Source of the DNA: Marinobacter salsuginis
GTDB taxonomy: Bacteria; Pseudomonadota; Gammaproteobacteria; Pseudomonadales; Oleiphilaceae
Length of the DNA stretch: 64,000 bases
Assembly: GCF_009617755.1 (NCBI RefSeq)
Contig: NZ_BGZH01000001.1
Span: 682,001-746,000 of the forward strand
Direction of reading: 5' to 3'
Every line of letters begins with the position of its first letter. Positions within the stretch are counted from its first letter, which is position 1. Positions 54,180 through 63,971 of this stretch are shown here, piece by piece. A model generated the notes under the pieces. That model was not told where the DNA came from, did no database searches, and was given only the letters and a program-made list of their open reading frames with translations. The position numbers and the translations under genes were made by a program.

Positions 54180-54199
54180 AACGGAAACGCAGTCGATCC

Positions 54200-54670
54200 A
54201 TGAGCGACACATCCCTGACCATAGACACTATCCTTGTTCCGGAGCTCACCCTCTGCAGGGTACCTGCGTCCAGCAAGAAACGGGCCCTGGAGTTTATTGC
54301 CGAGCAAATAAACCACCAGGACAATACGCTCAGCGAGACCCAACTCTTCAACAACCTCATTTCCCGTGAGCGCCTGGGCAGTACCGGCATTGGCCAGGGG
54401 ATCGCCATTCCCCATTGTCGCCTGGAGGGCCTTGATCACGTGGTGGGCGTGCTGATGACGCTCGAAGAAAGCGTTGAGTTCGATGCCATCGACAATCAGC
54501 CGGTGGATCTGATTTTTGCCCTGATCGTCCCGAAAGAGGCAACCAGCGAACACCTGGAGCTGCTCAGCCAACTGGCGGAGAAGTTCAATGAGCGGTCGTT
54601 CTGTGATCGCCTCCGGCAATGTGAGGACGCCGGCACGCTGTACCAGCGCATGACCGCCTCAGGCGGCTGA
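54200..54670 (+). CDS. ptsN: PtsN, EIIA-Ntr of the nitrogen PTS
   Basis: A 156-residue EIIA protein of the mannitol/fructose fold. The phosphorylated histidine is in GIGQGIAIPHCRL (about His72). It receives phosphate from NPr and regulates potassium, nitrogen and envelope functions. It is separated from hpf by a strong terminator and begins the ptsN-rapZ-npr-mgtE unit. Confidence 0.95.
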   Translation: MSDTSLTIDTILVPELTLCRVPASSKKRALEFIAEQINHQDNTLSETQLFNNLISRERLGSTGIGQGIAIPHCRLEGLDHVVGVLMTLEESVEFDAIDNQPVDLIFALIVPKEATSEHLELLSQLAEKFNERSFCDRLRQCEDAGTLYQRMTASGG

Positions 54671-54698
54671 TTTTCATTGCAGTGGAGGTGATTTGGTC

Positions 54699-55583
54699 AT
54701 GAAGCTGATTATCGTCAGTGGCAGGTCCGGTTCGGGTAAAAGTACCGCGCTTCATGTGCTGGAGGACCTCGGGTTCTACTGCATCGACAATCTTCCCATT
54801 GGCTTGCTCTTTCCTCTCACCCGGGAAGCAGCGAGCCAGACCAAGCCCGGCCGGCTCGGCAAGATGGCGGTCAGCATTGATGCGCGCAACCTTTCCGGCG
54901 AGCTCGCCAATTTCGAGGAAATTTACCGGCGCCTCCAGGAGACCGGGGTTACCGTTGAAATTATCTTCCTTGATGCCGACGAGCAGTCACTTCTCCAGCG
55001 TTTCCACGCCACCCGCAGAAAACACCCGCTGAGTGACGACAAGACCTCCCTCAGGGAAGCCATTACCAGCGAGAAGAAGCTGCTTGAACCACTGTCCAAG
55101 CTTTCCGACCTGTATGTGAACACCACCGGTATGTCGATGTACGAACTTCGGGATATGGTGAAGCAGAGAGTTGTGGGCCGGAAGGATCAGGAGCTGGCAC
55201 TGCTGTTCCAGTCGTTTGGCTTCAAGCACGGAGTACCGCTGGATTCCGACTATGTTTTCGATGTTCGCTGTTTGCCCAACCCTTATTGGGATACCAGTCT
55301 GCGGAAGTACGTGGGCACGGATCAGCCGGTTATCGAATTTCTGGAAAAAGAACCGGCGAGCCGGAAGATGATCGACGACCTGAAGGCCTTCCTGGATACC
55401 TGGCTGCCTTCTTTCGCAGACAGCAACCGCAGCTATATGACGATTTCCATTGGCTGTACCGGCGGCCAGCACCGTTCAGTGTATGTTTGCGAGCAATTGG
55501 GCGACTACTTCCGGCAGCGTTACAGCAATGTGCAGGTACGCCATACCGAACTGCCACACCTTCAGACCCGGGAAGAGATCTGA
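54699..55583 (+). CDS. rapZ: RapZ, RNase adapter protein
   Basis: A 294-residue P-loop protein with Walker A SGRSGSGKST near residue 6 and the C-terminal RNA-binding/phosphofructokinase-like domain containing SIGCTGGQHRSVYV. RapZ guides RNase E to sRNAs of the GlmYZ type and senses glucosamine 6-phosphate. ATG 54699 is favoured over a TTG at 54693. It lies between ptsN and npr as usual. Confidence 0.95.
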   Translation: MKLIIVSGRSGSGKSTALHVLEDLGFYCIDNLPIGLLFPLTREAASQTKPGRLGKMAVSIDARNLSGELANFEEIYRRLQETGVTVEIIFLDADEQSLLQRFHATRRKHPLSDDKTSLREAITSEKKLLEPLSKLSDLYVNTTGMSMYELRDMVKQRVVGRKDQELALLFQSFGFKHGVPLDSDYVFDVRCLPNPYWDTSLRKYVGTDQPVIEFLEKEPASRKMIDDLKAFLDTWLPSFADSNRSYMTISIGCTGGQHRSVYVCEQLGDYFRQRYSNVQVRHTELPHLQTREEI

Positions 55584-55590
55584 TCGAACC

Positions 55591-55860
55591 ATGATTCGCC
55601 GCCCGATTACCATTATCAACAAGCTGGGTTTGCACGCGCGCGCCACGGCCAAACTCGTTAACACGGCATCCAGATTCGACAGCAGTGTGCGGATTAGTGG
55701 CAAGGGCCGGGATGTAGACGCAAAAAACATCATGCAGGTGATGATGCTGGCCGCCAGCAAAGGGACCGATGTGGAGCTTATTGCCGATGGTCCGGATGAG
55801 GAGCAGGCCATAGAGGCCCTGGCCGAACTGATCAACGATTACTTCGGCGAAGGTGAGTAA
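55591..55860 (+). CDS. ptsO: NPr, HPr-like phosphocarrier of the nitrogen PTS
   Basis: An 89-residue HPr-family protein: active-site His15 in LGLHARATAK and the second signature DAKNIMQVMMLAASKG. The regulatory serine (position 46 of Gram-positive HPr) is replaced by asparagine, so HPr-kinase control is not expected. It passes phosphate from PtsP to PtsN. The gene is seven bases after rapZ. Confidence 0.95.
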   Translation: MIRRPITIINKLGLHARATAKLVNTASRFDSSVRISGKGRDVDAKNIMQVMMLAASKGTDVELIADGPDEEQAIEALAELINDYFGEGE

Positions 55861-55869
55861 AATAAACAC

Positions 55870-57231
55870 ATGACCGATATTCTGGAAAAAAGCCAGGCCC
55901 GCCAGCGCCTTCGCTCACTGAGCGAGGCCCTGGACAGTGGCGCACTGAAACAGGTTGCCCGCATCCTGAACGGTGGCCTGAGCCCCAGTGATATTGCCCA
56001 TCTGCTCGAATCCTCTCCGCCCCGCCAGCGTGCCCTGCTCTGGAACCTGGTAGACAAAGAGCTGGAGGGCGAGGTTCTCCAGTATCTCAGCGATGATATC
56101 CGGGGTTACTTCCTGAGCCAGTTGAACGCCCAGGAACTGGCCGACATCATCGAGGATTTCGAATCCGACGACCTGGCGGACCTGCTGCAGCAGCTGCCGG
56201 ATACGGTTATCCAGGAAGTCCTGGAGACCATGGACGAGCAGGACCGGCAACGGGTAGAGGAAGTGCTCTCCTACCCGGAGGACACCGCCGGCGGCTTGAT
56301 GAATACGGACACCATCACGGTGCGTCCGGACATCAGTATTGACGTTGTACTCCGCTACCTGCGCCGACACCGCAACCTTCCCCCCATGACCGACAGTCTG
56401 ATCGTGGTGAGCCGGAGGGATGATTTCATTGGCATGCTGCCGATTACCAAGATGCTGGTATCCAACCCCGCCTCCACCGTGCGGGAAGTGATGGATACCG
56501 ACATCGAGCCGATTCCCGTAAGCCTCTCCGACACCAAGGTAGCGACATTGTTTGAACGCTACGATCTGATCTCGGCGCCGGTGGTGAACGAGGAAGGCCG
56601 GCTTCTGGGCCGCATCACCATCGACGACGTGGTAGACGTTATCCGGGAGGATGCTGACCACTCCCTGATGAGCATGGCCGGTCTGGACGAGGACGAGGAC
56701 ACCTTCGCGCCGGTGTGGAAGACATCGCGCCGCCGCGCCGTCTGGCTGGGAATCAACCTGATCACCGCCCTGATTGCATCGGCGGTGATCGGTTTATTCG
56801 AGGAAACCATCGCCAAGGTAGTCGCTCTGGCGGTGCTGATGCCTATCGTCGCGAGCATGGGCGGCATTGCCGGCAGCCAGACCCTCACCCTCGTCATCCG
56901 AGGGATGGCGGTCGGGCAAATCAGTGGTGCCAATGTAAAATGGTTGCTGAACCGGGAGTTCCTGTCGGGCATCCTGAATGGAATGCTGTGGGCCGCCGTT
57001 GTTGCCGGCGCCGCCATGCTCTGGTTCCAGGATTTGCTGATAGGAGCCATTATCGCTGCCGCGCTGGTGATCAATCTGGTTGCAGCTGCCCTCGTCGGCA
57101 CGGTCCTGCCACTGTTTCTCAAATCCCGCAACATCGACCCGGCCCTGGCAGGCAGCGTGATTCTCACGACCGTTACGGACGTGGTCGGTTTTATGGCGTT
57201 TCTCGGCCTTGCGACGATTTTCTATGCTTAA
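55870..57231 (+). CDS. mgtE: MgtE magnesium transporter
   Basis: A 453-residue MgtE: an N-terminal magnesium-sensor superhelix (about 1-130), two CBS domains (about 140-260; MNTDTITVRPDISIDVVLRYLRRH and MDTDIEPIPVSLSDTKVATLFERYDLISAPVV) and five C-terminal membrane helices with the conserved PIVASMGGIAGSQTLTLVIRG pore segment. It follows npr by nine bases. Confidence 0.95.
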   Translation: MTDILEKSQARQRLRSLSEALDSGALKQVARILNGGLSPSDIAHLLESSPPRQRALLWNLVDKELEGEVLQYLSDDIRGYFLSQLNAQELADIIEDFESDDLADLLQQLPDTVIQEVLETMDEQDRQRVEEVLSYPEDTAGGLMNTDTITVRPDISIDVVLRYLRRHRNLPPMTDSLIVVSRRDDFIGMLPITKMLVSNPASTVREVMDTDIEPIPVSLSDTKVATLFERYDLISAPVVNEEGRLLGRITIDDVVDVIREDADHSLMSMAGLDEDEDTFAPVWKTSRRRAVWLGINLITALIASAVIGLFEETIAKVVALAVLMPIVASMGGIAGSQTLTLVIRGMAVGQISGANVKWLLNREFLSGILNGMLWAAVVAGAAMLWFQDLLIGAIIAAALVINLVAAALVGTVLPLFLKSRNIDPALAGSVILTTVTDVVGFMAFLGLATIFYA

Positions 57232-57246
57232 ACGGATGTCGGATTT

Positions 57247-57774
57247 ATGAAAGATCACCAAGACAACGACGCGCCAGAATACGACGGTCCCAGCAAATCC
57301 CAGTTGAAACGGGAGATGCATGCCCTGCAGGATCTTGGCAAGCGGATGCTCGATCTGAGCAATGATCAGCTGGAAACGCTGCCGATCAGCGACACACTTC
57401 GTGCCGCCATCGAAGAATCCCGGCGCATCCGCCAGAACGAGGCGAAACGGCGGCATCTGCAATACATCGGCAAGGTGATTCGCCAAGAAGATGATCCCGA
57501 GGCCCTGGCAAAAGCCATTGATGCCTTCGACGCCGGTAGCGAAGAGCACACCCGCCGGCATCACCTGGCGGAGCGCTGGCGGGATCGAATGATTTCGGAA
57601 GGGGACTCGGTTGTTGGGGAATTCTTCAGCTATTGCCCCAGCGCCGACATGCAGCATCTGCGCAACCTTGCCCGCAACGCCCGCAAGGATGTAGAGAAGC
57701 AAAAGAACACCGGCCAGGCCCGAAAACTCTTCCGGTACCTTCGGGAATGCATCGACGACGCTGAGGCGATGTGA
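57247..57774 (+). CDS. darP: DarP/YjgA ribosome-associated protein
   Basis: A 175-residue DUF615 protein with SKSQLKREMHALQDLGKRMLDL and the QLETLPISDTLRAAIEESRRI segment. It binds late 50S assembly intermediates and helps peptidyl transferase centre maturation. It ends 43 bases before the convergent nitrilase-like gene. Confidence 0.93.
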   Translation: MKDHQDNDAPEYDGPSKSQLKREMHALQDLGKRMLDLSNDQLETLPISDTLRAAIEESRRIRQNEAKRRHLQYIGKVIRQEDDPEALAKAIDAFDAGSEEHTRRHHLAERWRDRMISEGDSVVGEFFSYCPSADMQHLRNLARNARKDVEKQKNTGQARKLFRYLRECIDDAEAM

Positions 57775-57817
57775 ACCTGTGAAGTCAGGGGCAGATGACG
57801 GTTCATCTGCCCTGCTT

Positions 57818-58663
57818 TCAGCCTTTGAGCCGACGGTGCTCCCACACTGGCATCCGGGTGCGCAGGTTGGCCACCTGATCCAGGTCCAGCTCGGCGGCAA
57901 CCAGTCCCGGGCCTTCACCCATTTCCGTCACCACCCGCCCCCAGGGATCACAGATCAGGCTGTGGCCATAGGTGCGCCGGCGCTCGCTGTTCTGACCACC
58001 CTGGCCCGGCGCCACTACCCATACCTGGTTTTCGATAGCCCGCGCCCGGATCAACGGATACCAGTGAGCATCACCCGTCTGCCAGGTAAAAGCGCTCGGC
58101 AGGCAAATCCAGTCCACATTCTGCTCCCGCAACAGCCGGAACAGCTCCGGGAAGCGCAGGTCGTAACAGATCGCCAGCCCCAGCTTCCCAGCGGGCGTGT
58201 CCACGGTCACCACCTGCTCGCCGGGCTCGAAGGTGTCGGATTCCCGATACTGGCCATGGGCGTCTTCGACCATGGCGTCGAACAGGTGGATCTTGTCGTA
58301 GCGGGCAACTTCCCGGCCCTGATCGCCAAACACCAGGCAGGTCGCCCGAACCCGATCTTCGATCTCAGAACCATCCGGTCGCTTGGCCACAGGCATTGAT
58401 CCGCCCACGATCCAGATTCCGTGCTTTCGGGCCTGCTCCGCCAGAAATGCTCTGATTACGGGCTCAGGGCCGGCTTCCTGACGGCCACAATCGATCATCT
58501 GAGACGTGGCCAGAACTGCAAAATTCTCTGGCAGCACCGCGACAGAAGCCCCCTCTGCGGCGGCCTCCTTCAACAGCTTTTGCGCTTCAGCCAGGTTGGC
58601 CTCGATATCATGGCCGCTGACCATCTGTATGGCCGCAACCCGGTTGGAAACACGCTTGCTCAT
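57818..58663 (-). CDS. Nitrilase-superfamily amidase (Nit1/YbeM-like)
   Basis: A 281-residue carbon-nitrogen hydrolase with the Glu-Lys-Cys triad visible: Glu46 in VLPENFAV, Lys124 in YDKIHLFD and Cys166 in LAICYDLRFPELFR. Members beside yhdP and rng are usually deaminated-glutathione amidases. It is 30 bases downstream of yhdP in the same direction. Confidence 0.9.
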   Translation of the reverse strand: MSKRVSNRVAAIQMVSGHDIEANLAEAQKLLKEAAAEGASVAVLPENFAVLATSQMIDCGRQEAGPEPVIRAFLAEQARKHGIWIVGGSMPVAKRPDGSEIEDRVRATCLVFGDQGREVARYDKIHLFDAMVEDAHGQYRESDTFEPGEQVVTVDTPAGKLGLAICYDLRFPELFRLLREQNVDWICLPSAFTWQTGDAHWYPLIRARAIENQVWVVAPGQGGQNSERRRTYGHSLICDPWGRVVTEMGEGPGLVAAELDLDQVANLRTRMPVWEHRRLKG

Positions 58664-58693
58664 AACTGCCTCCGCTATTGCCGAACAGAAAAC

Positions 58694-61600
58694 TCACTCA
58701 CCGGTATCGAAGACCCGCTGCAGATCCACCTCCGGCTCATCCCATGTACCGGTCACACTGTAGGTTGCGCTGGTCAGCCTGCTCAGAGGATCGCCCAGAA
58801 TCTTGTCCAGTACAAACAGAGCGCCGCCAATCGGCGCTCCTGCCCCCATAAGCAAAGCGGCCAGGGGTAAGTTCTGGGTCAGAGGTAACACAACCACAAG
58901 TCGCATATCCAGATCTTCGCTGGCCATATTGGTGGTACCACTGAGCTTGAAAGCGCCCGATGGGCCCACAATCTGAAGTTCCGGATCCATGGTCAGCAAT
59001 CCGTTGATAATTTGCGCCTTCCCCGAGATCGCGTCAAAGGCCACGCCCCGCTCATACAGATCAGAGAAGTCGAGCTTCAGCCGGCGCCAGAGTGTGTCGG
59101 AGTTCAGCAGATTGAAGACACGGAACAGTTGAGCTGTGTTGTTTCGTTCAAGGATGACCCCCTCATCCAGTCGCAGGCTTACGGAACCGCTGAGTTCGGG
59201 TATGGAGAACTCATCCGGGCGGCCGGGCCAGTCCAGGTCCAGCTCGATGTTCGTGCCCTCGTTGGTAACCGGCATTTCGGCATTCAACAATTCATTCAAG
59301 TCCGACAGGGCACCACCGCTTATCGAGCCTTTGAACCGGCTGGTTTCACGGTCTCCGACGATGCTCCAGGTCATATCTCCCAGCAGGGTCAGGGAGTTGA
59401 GGCGACCCTCGATGTCGTTCACCTGCAGCCGGAAAGGCTCAGGGCGAAGCCGGAAGGCCCACTGCCCTAGGGATTCTTCATTCAGCCGAAGTTCAGCGAT
59501 CGACACATCGATATCTGGCCAACTGCCCATGTCCAGCGCCCGGAAGGCTTCCAGCTGTTCTTCCAGCGTTAATAATTCTTCGGACTCCTCACGGGGGGTC
59601 TCGCTACGGACGAGCCGTAGCACCTGAAAATCAGCCTTCACTGTCTCGCCGCTCGTCGGAATCACCAACCGGCCTTCGGCGCGTCGGGAACTGGTGTTGA
59701 CCACCCAGCGGTCATCAAGGTCGAGCGCATTGATCTCGATGTCGCTCAGGACCTCTGGGCCAAGATAGAGCCGCCCCAGGCGCAGATCAAACCCGGTTTC
59801 TTTCCACAACAGATCGAACGTAGCCCGGTTTTCCCAATCACCGGTAATGCCGAGACCGCCGGAAGCGGATGGATTGATCGTGGCCCGCAGCGGAGCGGCC
59901 TCACTCGCTGTTTTTGACAGCGGCTCCGGCCAGTCCACTGACAGTCCCTCTAGACTGGAGCGAACGCGAATTCCGGATGTTGACTGGGCTCCTACATCCA
60001 GTTCGGCGCTGTAGGCAACTTTACCCTGCAGACCAAACCCGGAGTCCGTTGACAGCCCGGCTTTGGCGAACACTTCCGGTACCCGGAGAGAGCCGGACTG
60101 GCGAATGCTGAGTGCATTGCCGGCGCGGGCCTTGCTGAAGGCGATGGTTACCGGCTCGCCGAAAAACTCTGCAGCCAGGGGGCCACCCGAGAATCCATCT
60201 TCACTGTGATAGGTCAGCGCGCCACGAACCGATTGCCATTCCAGCCCGGCGGCCGGATAGGACACCGCGCCCTCCTCGACGGCAATACTCGCTTCAACCA
60301 CGGGCAGCTGGTCCGAGCCCAGCGGCAGATCAATGCCCAGATCCAGCTGATACTGACCGCGGTACTGAAGCTTTTGAGCCTCCGTCCCTGCCATATCACC
60401 CAACGGACTGTTTTCCATCCAGTAACCAACCGACTCGCCCGGCACCCGAGCCGAGGCATCCACCCTTATTCGGGTACCTTGATCAGAGGGAATAACCCGG
60501 ACTGTTCCGGAAGCCAGATCCAGGCCTCCGGTTCGCCCTTCCTCCAGACGGACCAAGGTATCACCATTATGAACCCTGACATTGCCCCGGGCGCCTGTGA
60601 CTACTGGCCAGGCGTCATCGTAACGAACGGACGCCTGGTCAAACTCATAGATCATGGACGTCACAAAGGACCCTTTCGGAGCATCCGAGCCTATCTGGCC
60701 ATGGCCGAAGAAGGTTCCCGAGGTGATATCGGCCTCAAGGATCGCCGTGGTAAGCCAGTCATACAGTCCCTGATTGACCGCTTTGACCGGAACAAAGTCT
60801 GCCAGCATCCCGGCATTGCCGTTTTTCACCGAAACCTTGAGACCAAGGTTGTCCTCGCCTTCGCGATCCATCCTCAGGTCAAAAGCACCGTCGAGTTCTG
60901 TGGCTTCGCCATAACGCATTCGAACGCCGTCTGAAAAGACCCGGGTAATGGCACCATCCAGCTGCCAGGCCACGTCCCCCTCAATTTCCGGGAAGGACCA
61001 GGCGCCACCGAAAAGCTGGGGAAACTCGAGAGAGACAGGAGACTGCCCCGCCGCAATTCGGACATAGCCCTTTTGCCTGTCGAGAAAGATCTCACCGTTG
61101 GCGGAGGTGATGCCGGGTGCGCCGCCGTGGGCCCTCACGCTGACCTCGCGCAAACGTCCCGAGAGCTCGAAATCCTCCGGTGCGCCATCGGGGAAGAAGA
61201 TCTTCAGTTGATCAAGGAAACCGCCCGGGCGATAGTTTCCCAGAGCACGGAGCGCGCGCTCCGGGAGTATCGGAAGCCTGGCCGCAAGGCGGCGGGTGGG
61301 CGCGAGTGGCAGGGCATCGGCGATCACGGACATGCCGCCATCCGACGGCGCCAGCCTCAGGCTGAAGGGGGAAACCACGTCACCATCCCAGGTCCACTGG
61401 AGCTGCTTCAGGTGCCACTCCCCGAGTGCGAAGGCGCCGGTTTCGACCAGGGTTTCATCGGTCATCACGCTATCGTGGCGACGCCAGCCGAATCTGGCCT
61501 GGATATCCTCCAGGGGCGCCAGGGATTCGTACCCGACACCCAGTTGCAGGTAGGGTGTTCGAACGGTTCCGGTCACCTGTTGCAGCAGGCCGTTGCGGAA

Positions 61601-62449
61601 CGTGAGCCAGGCCTCGCCGCCAAGATCGAACCCTTCCACCCGAAGCGTCCGCCACTGGTATTCGTCGATCAGCCCATCGAACAGCCGACCGGAATCCACA
61701 TCAAGGTACAGCTGACCGGTAAAATCGCCCCGAAAAAAGTGACGACCTACCAAAGCAAAGCTGGCCAACTGCTGGGTGGTACCGGACTGCATGGCGCGGC
61801 CAGACGCATGAAACAAGCCACGGCGATAATCAAGGTCCAGTTGGGGAATGTCCAGGTGACGAAGATTGCCCTGATTATCCCGGATGCCCAAATTGACCCG
61901 GGTGATTTTCACATAGGGATCGGACAGCCAGTTGCCGGCAAGCTCCAGCCACTCCTGCAACTGGTTGCTCACTGGTTCCGGTATGTCCGCCCCCCTCACA
62001 GCGACGTCACCACCCCGTTCCTGGTTGACGGTCAGCTCAAGACCGTCTGCCTGGAAGTCCTCAAAGACGATCCTCAGGCGGGTCAGCGAGGCGAGCGCAT
62101 CAAAACGGATGTTCAGATGCTGGAGATTCGCTACAACGACGCCGGTATCAGGGTGACTGATCTGAATGTCCCGAGCGGTGAATGCAGGATCCAGCCAGTA
62201 CCACTGGGAGGAAAGACCGCCGATGCTGACATCATGGCCCAGTCGATTGGACAACTCCTGTGCCAGATCATCGCGAAAGCTGTCCACATTCTGGGTTAGC
62301 TGGCGCCCAAGCCCGGCGTACAGTGCCAGGAGCACAAGCAGAGCCAACAGCATCCACCAGATCAGACTGGCTAGCCGCGCCAATAGCCGAACTGGAGGAC
62401 TCTCGGGCAGGTTCTCCGGAAGCGGCGGTTCGTGATCAGCGGAGGACAT
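58694..62449 (-). CDS. yhdP: YhdP, AsmA-like intermembrane phospholipid transport protein
   Basis: A 1251-residue protein with one N-terminal membrane helix (LIWWMLLALLVLLALYAGLG) and a long periplasmic beta-rich body of the TamB/AsmA/YhdP bridge type. The C-terminal part (VFNLLNSDTLWRRLKLDFSDLYERGVAFD, GAFKLSGTTNMASEDLDMRLVVVLPLTQNLPLAALLMGAGAPIGGALFVLDKILG) is the DUF3971/AsmA2 signature. YhdP carries phospholipid to the outer membrane. It lies between rng and the nitrilase gene as in pseudomonads. Confidence 0.94.
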   Translation of the reverse strand: MSSADHEPPLPENLPESPPVRLLARLASLIWWMLLALLVLLALYAGLGRQLTQNVDSFRDDLAQELSNRLGHDVSIGGLSSQWYWLDPAFTARDIQISHPDTGVVVANLQHLNIRFDALASLTRLRIVFEDFQADGLELTVNQERGGDVAVRGADIPEPVSNQLQEWLELAGNWLSDPYVKITRVNLGIRDNQGNLRHLDIPQLDLDYRRGLFHASGRAMQSGTTQQLASFALVGRHFFRGDFTGQLYLDVDSGRLFDGLIDEYQWRTLRVEGFDLGGEAWLTFRNGLLQQVTGTVRTPYLQLGVGYESLAPLEDIQARFGWRRHDSVMTDETLVETGAFALGEWHLKQLQWTWDGDVVSPFSLRLAPSDGGMSVIADALPLAPTRRLAARLPILPERALRALGNYRPGGFLDQLKIFFPDGAPEDFELSGRLREVSVRAHGGAPGITSANGEIFLDRQKGYVRIAAGQSPVSLEFPQLFGGAWSFPEIEGDVAWQLDGAITRVFSDGVRMRYGEATELDGAFDLRMDREGEDNLGLKVSVKNGNAGMLADFVPVKAVNQGLYDWLTTAILEADITSGTFFGHGQIGSDAPKGSFVTSMIYEFDQASVRYDDAWPVVTGARGNVRVHNGDTLVRLEEGRTGGLDLASGTVRVIPSDQGTRIRVDASARVPGESVGYWMENSPLGDMAGTEAQKLQYRGQYQLDLGIDLPLGSDQLPVVEASIAVEEGAVSYPAAGLEWQSVRGALTYHSEDGFSGGPLAAEFFGEPVTIAFSKARAGNALSIRQSGSLRVPEVFAKAGLSTDSGFGLQGKVAYSAELDVGAQSTSGIRVRSSLEGLSVDWPEPLSKTASEAAPLRATINPSASGGLGITGDWENRATFDLLWKETGFDLRLGRLYLGPEVLSDIEINALDLDDRWVVNTSSRRAEGRLVIPTSGETVKADFQVLRLVRSETPREESEELLTLEEQLEAFRALDMGSWPDIDVSIAELRLNEESLGQWAFRLRPEPFRLQVNDIEGRLNSLTLLGDMTWSIVGDRETSRFKGSISGGALSDLNELLNAEMPVTNEGTNIELDLDWPGRPDEFSIPELSGSVSLRLDEGVILERNNTAQLFRVFNLLNSDTLWRRLKLDFSDLYERGVAFDAISGKAQIINGLLTMDPELQIVGPSGAFKLSGTTNMASEDLDMRLVVVLPLTQNLPLAALLMGAGAPIGGALFVLDKILGDPLSRLTSATYSVTGTWDEPEVDLQRVFDTGE

Positions 62450-62489
62450 CCAGGCCCCTTAACCCGGTAACCGGCGCGGTTTCCCGGGT

Positions 62490-63971
62490 TCAGAGCAGAA
62501 CCACATCATACTGCTCCTGGCTGTAGAACGGCTCCACTTGGAACCGAATGGTCTTGCTGATGAAAGTCTCAAGATCGGCGACGTTGTCAGACTCCTCATC
62601 CAGCAGGCGGTCCACCACGCTCTGGGAGGCCATCACCAGATAGCTTTCGGCATCGTAGGCACGATTGACCCGAAGAATTTCCCGGAAAACTTCATAACAC
62701 ACGGTTTCGGTGGTTTTCAGGAAACCGCGTCCGTCACAGATCGGGCAGGGTTCGCAAAGCACCTGGCCCAGGCTCTCGGTGGTGCGCTTGCGGGTCATTT
62801 CCACCAGGCCCAGCTCGGACACCCCGGTAATCTTGGTCTTGGCGTGATCCCGTTCCAGCATCTTTTCCAGCATCCGGTGCACCTGGCGCTGGTGCTCGGG
62901 ATCTTCCATGTCGATGAAATCGATGATTATGATACCGCCCAGGTTCCGCAACCGAAGCTGGCGGCTGATCGCCCGGGCTGCTTCCAGATTGGTCTTGAAA
63001 ATGGTCTCTTCCAGGTTACGGTGACCAACAAACGCGCCGGTGTTGATATCGATAGTGGTCATGGCCTCGGTCTGGTCGATGATCACATAACCGCCGGACT
63101 TGAGCTGGACCTTTCGGCTCAGGGCTTTCTGGATTTCATCTTCCACCGAGTAGAGGTCAAAGATGGGCCGCTCGCCGGGGTAGTACTCTACCTTGTCGGC
63201 GAATTCCGTAACGAACTCTTCAACAAACTCCATCACCCTCTGGTGGCTCTCGCGGCTGTCGATGCGTACCTTTTCAGTCTGCGGTCGGATCAGGTCACGG
63301 ATGGTGCGGATAAACAGCGGCAAATCCTGGTATACAACGGCCGGGGCCTGAACCCGGGCAATTCGCTCTTGTATGGACTGGCTCAACCGGTGCAGATAGG
63401 CCATATCGCCAATCAGGTCCTCAGGCGAGGCCGCTTCTGCAGCCGTCCGGATGATGTAACCACCCTGAACATCCTGATCTGCCGCTGCCGCCTCCTCGAC
63501 GAGGGTTTTCAGGCGCGCTCGCTCGGCATCATCCTCAATGCGCTGCGAAATGCCAACGTGACTGACGCCGGGCATGAACACCAGATACCTTGAAGGGATT
63601 GAAAGCTGGGTGGTTAGACGGGCGCCCTTGGTACCAATCGGGTCCTTGGTAACCTGAACCACCAGGGACTGGCCCTCCCGGAGCAGGCTGCGGATATCCG
63701 GGACGGTCTTCGGGGTGTCGGCAGGCTCATCGCCATTGGACTGACTCGGAACCACATCGGAGGCATGGATAAATGCAGCCCGTTCCAGACCAATATCGAC
63801 GAACGCGGCTTCCATGCCCGGCAAAACACGCACCACTTTGCCCTTGTAAATGTTACCGACAATGCCTTTCCTGCTGGTGCGCTCTATGTAGGCTTCCTGC
63901 AGCATGCCGTTTTCAACCAGAGCCACCCGCGTTTCCACCGGGGTGACGTTGATAAGAATCTCTTCACTCAT
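62490..63971 (-). CDS. rng: Ribonuclease G
   Basis: A 493-residue RNase E/G-family endonuclease: S1 domain near residues 35-85 (KGIVGNIYKGKVVRVLPGMEAAFVDIG), the RNase H-like/DNase I-like catalytic part with metal-binding aspartates in MTTIDINTGAFVG and IIIIDFIDM, and a short zinc-link-like CEPCPICDGRG near 407. It lacks the long C-terminal scaffold of RNase E, so RNase G is the right call. It matures 16S rRNA and cuts mRNA. The gene is complete; its upstream neighbour lies beyond the window. Confidence 0.96.
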   Translation of the reverse strand: MSEEILINVTPVETRVALVENGMLQEAYIERTSRKGIVGNIYKGKVVRVLPGMEAAFVDIGLERAAFIHASDVVPSQSNGDEPADTPKTVPDIRSLLREGQSLVVQVTKDPIGTKGARLTTQLSIPSRYLVFMPGVSHVGISQRIEDDAERARLKTLVEEAAAADQDVQGGYIIRTAAEAASPEDLIGDMAYLHRLSQSIQERIARVQAPAVVYQDLPLFIRTIRDLIRPQTEKVRIDSRESHQRVMEFVEEFVTEFADKVEYYPGERPIFDLYSVEDEIQKALSRKVQLKSGGYVIIDQTEAMTTIDINTGAFVGHRNLEETIFKTNLEAARAISRQLRLRNLGGIIIIDFIDMEDPEHQRQVHRMLEKMLERDHAKTKITGVSELGLVEMTRKRTTESLGQVLCEPCPICDGRGFLKTTETVCYEVFREILRVNRAYDAESYLVMASQSVVDRLLDEESDNVADLETFISKTIRFQVEPFYSQEQYDVVLL

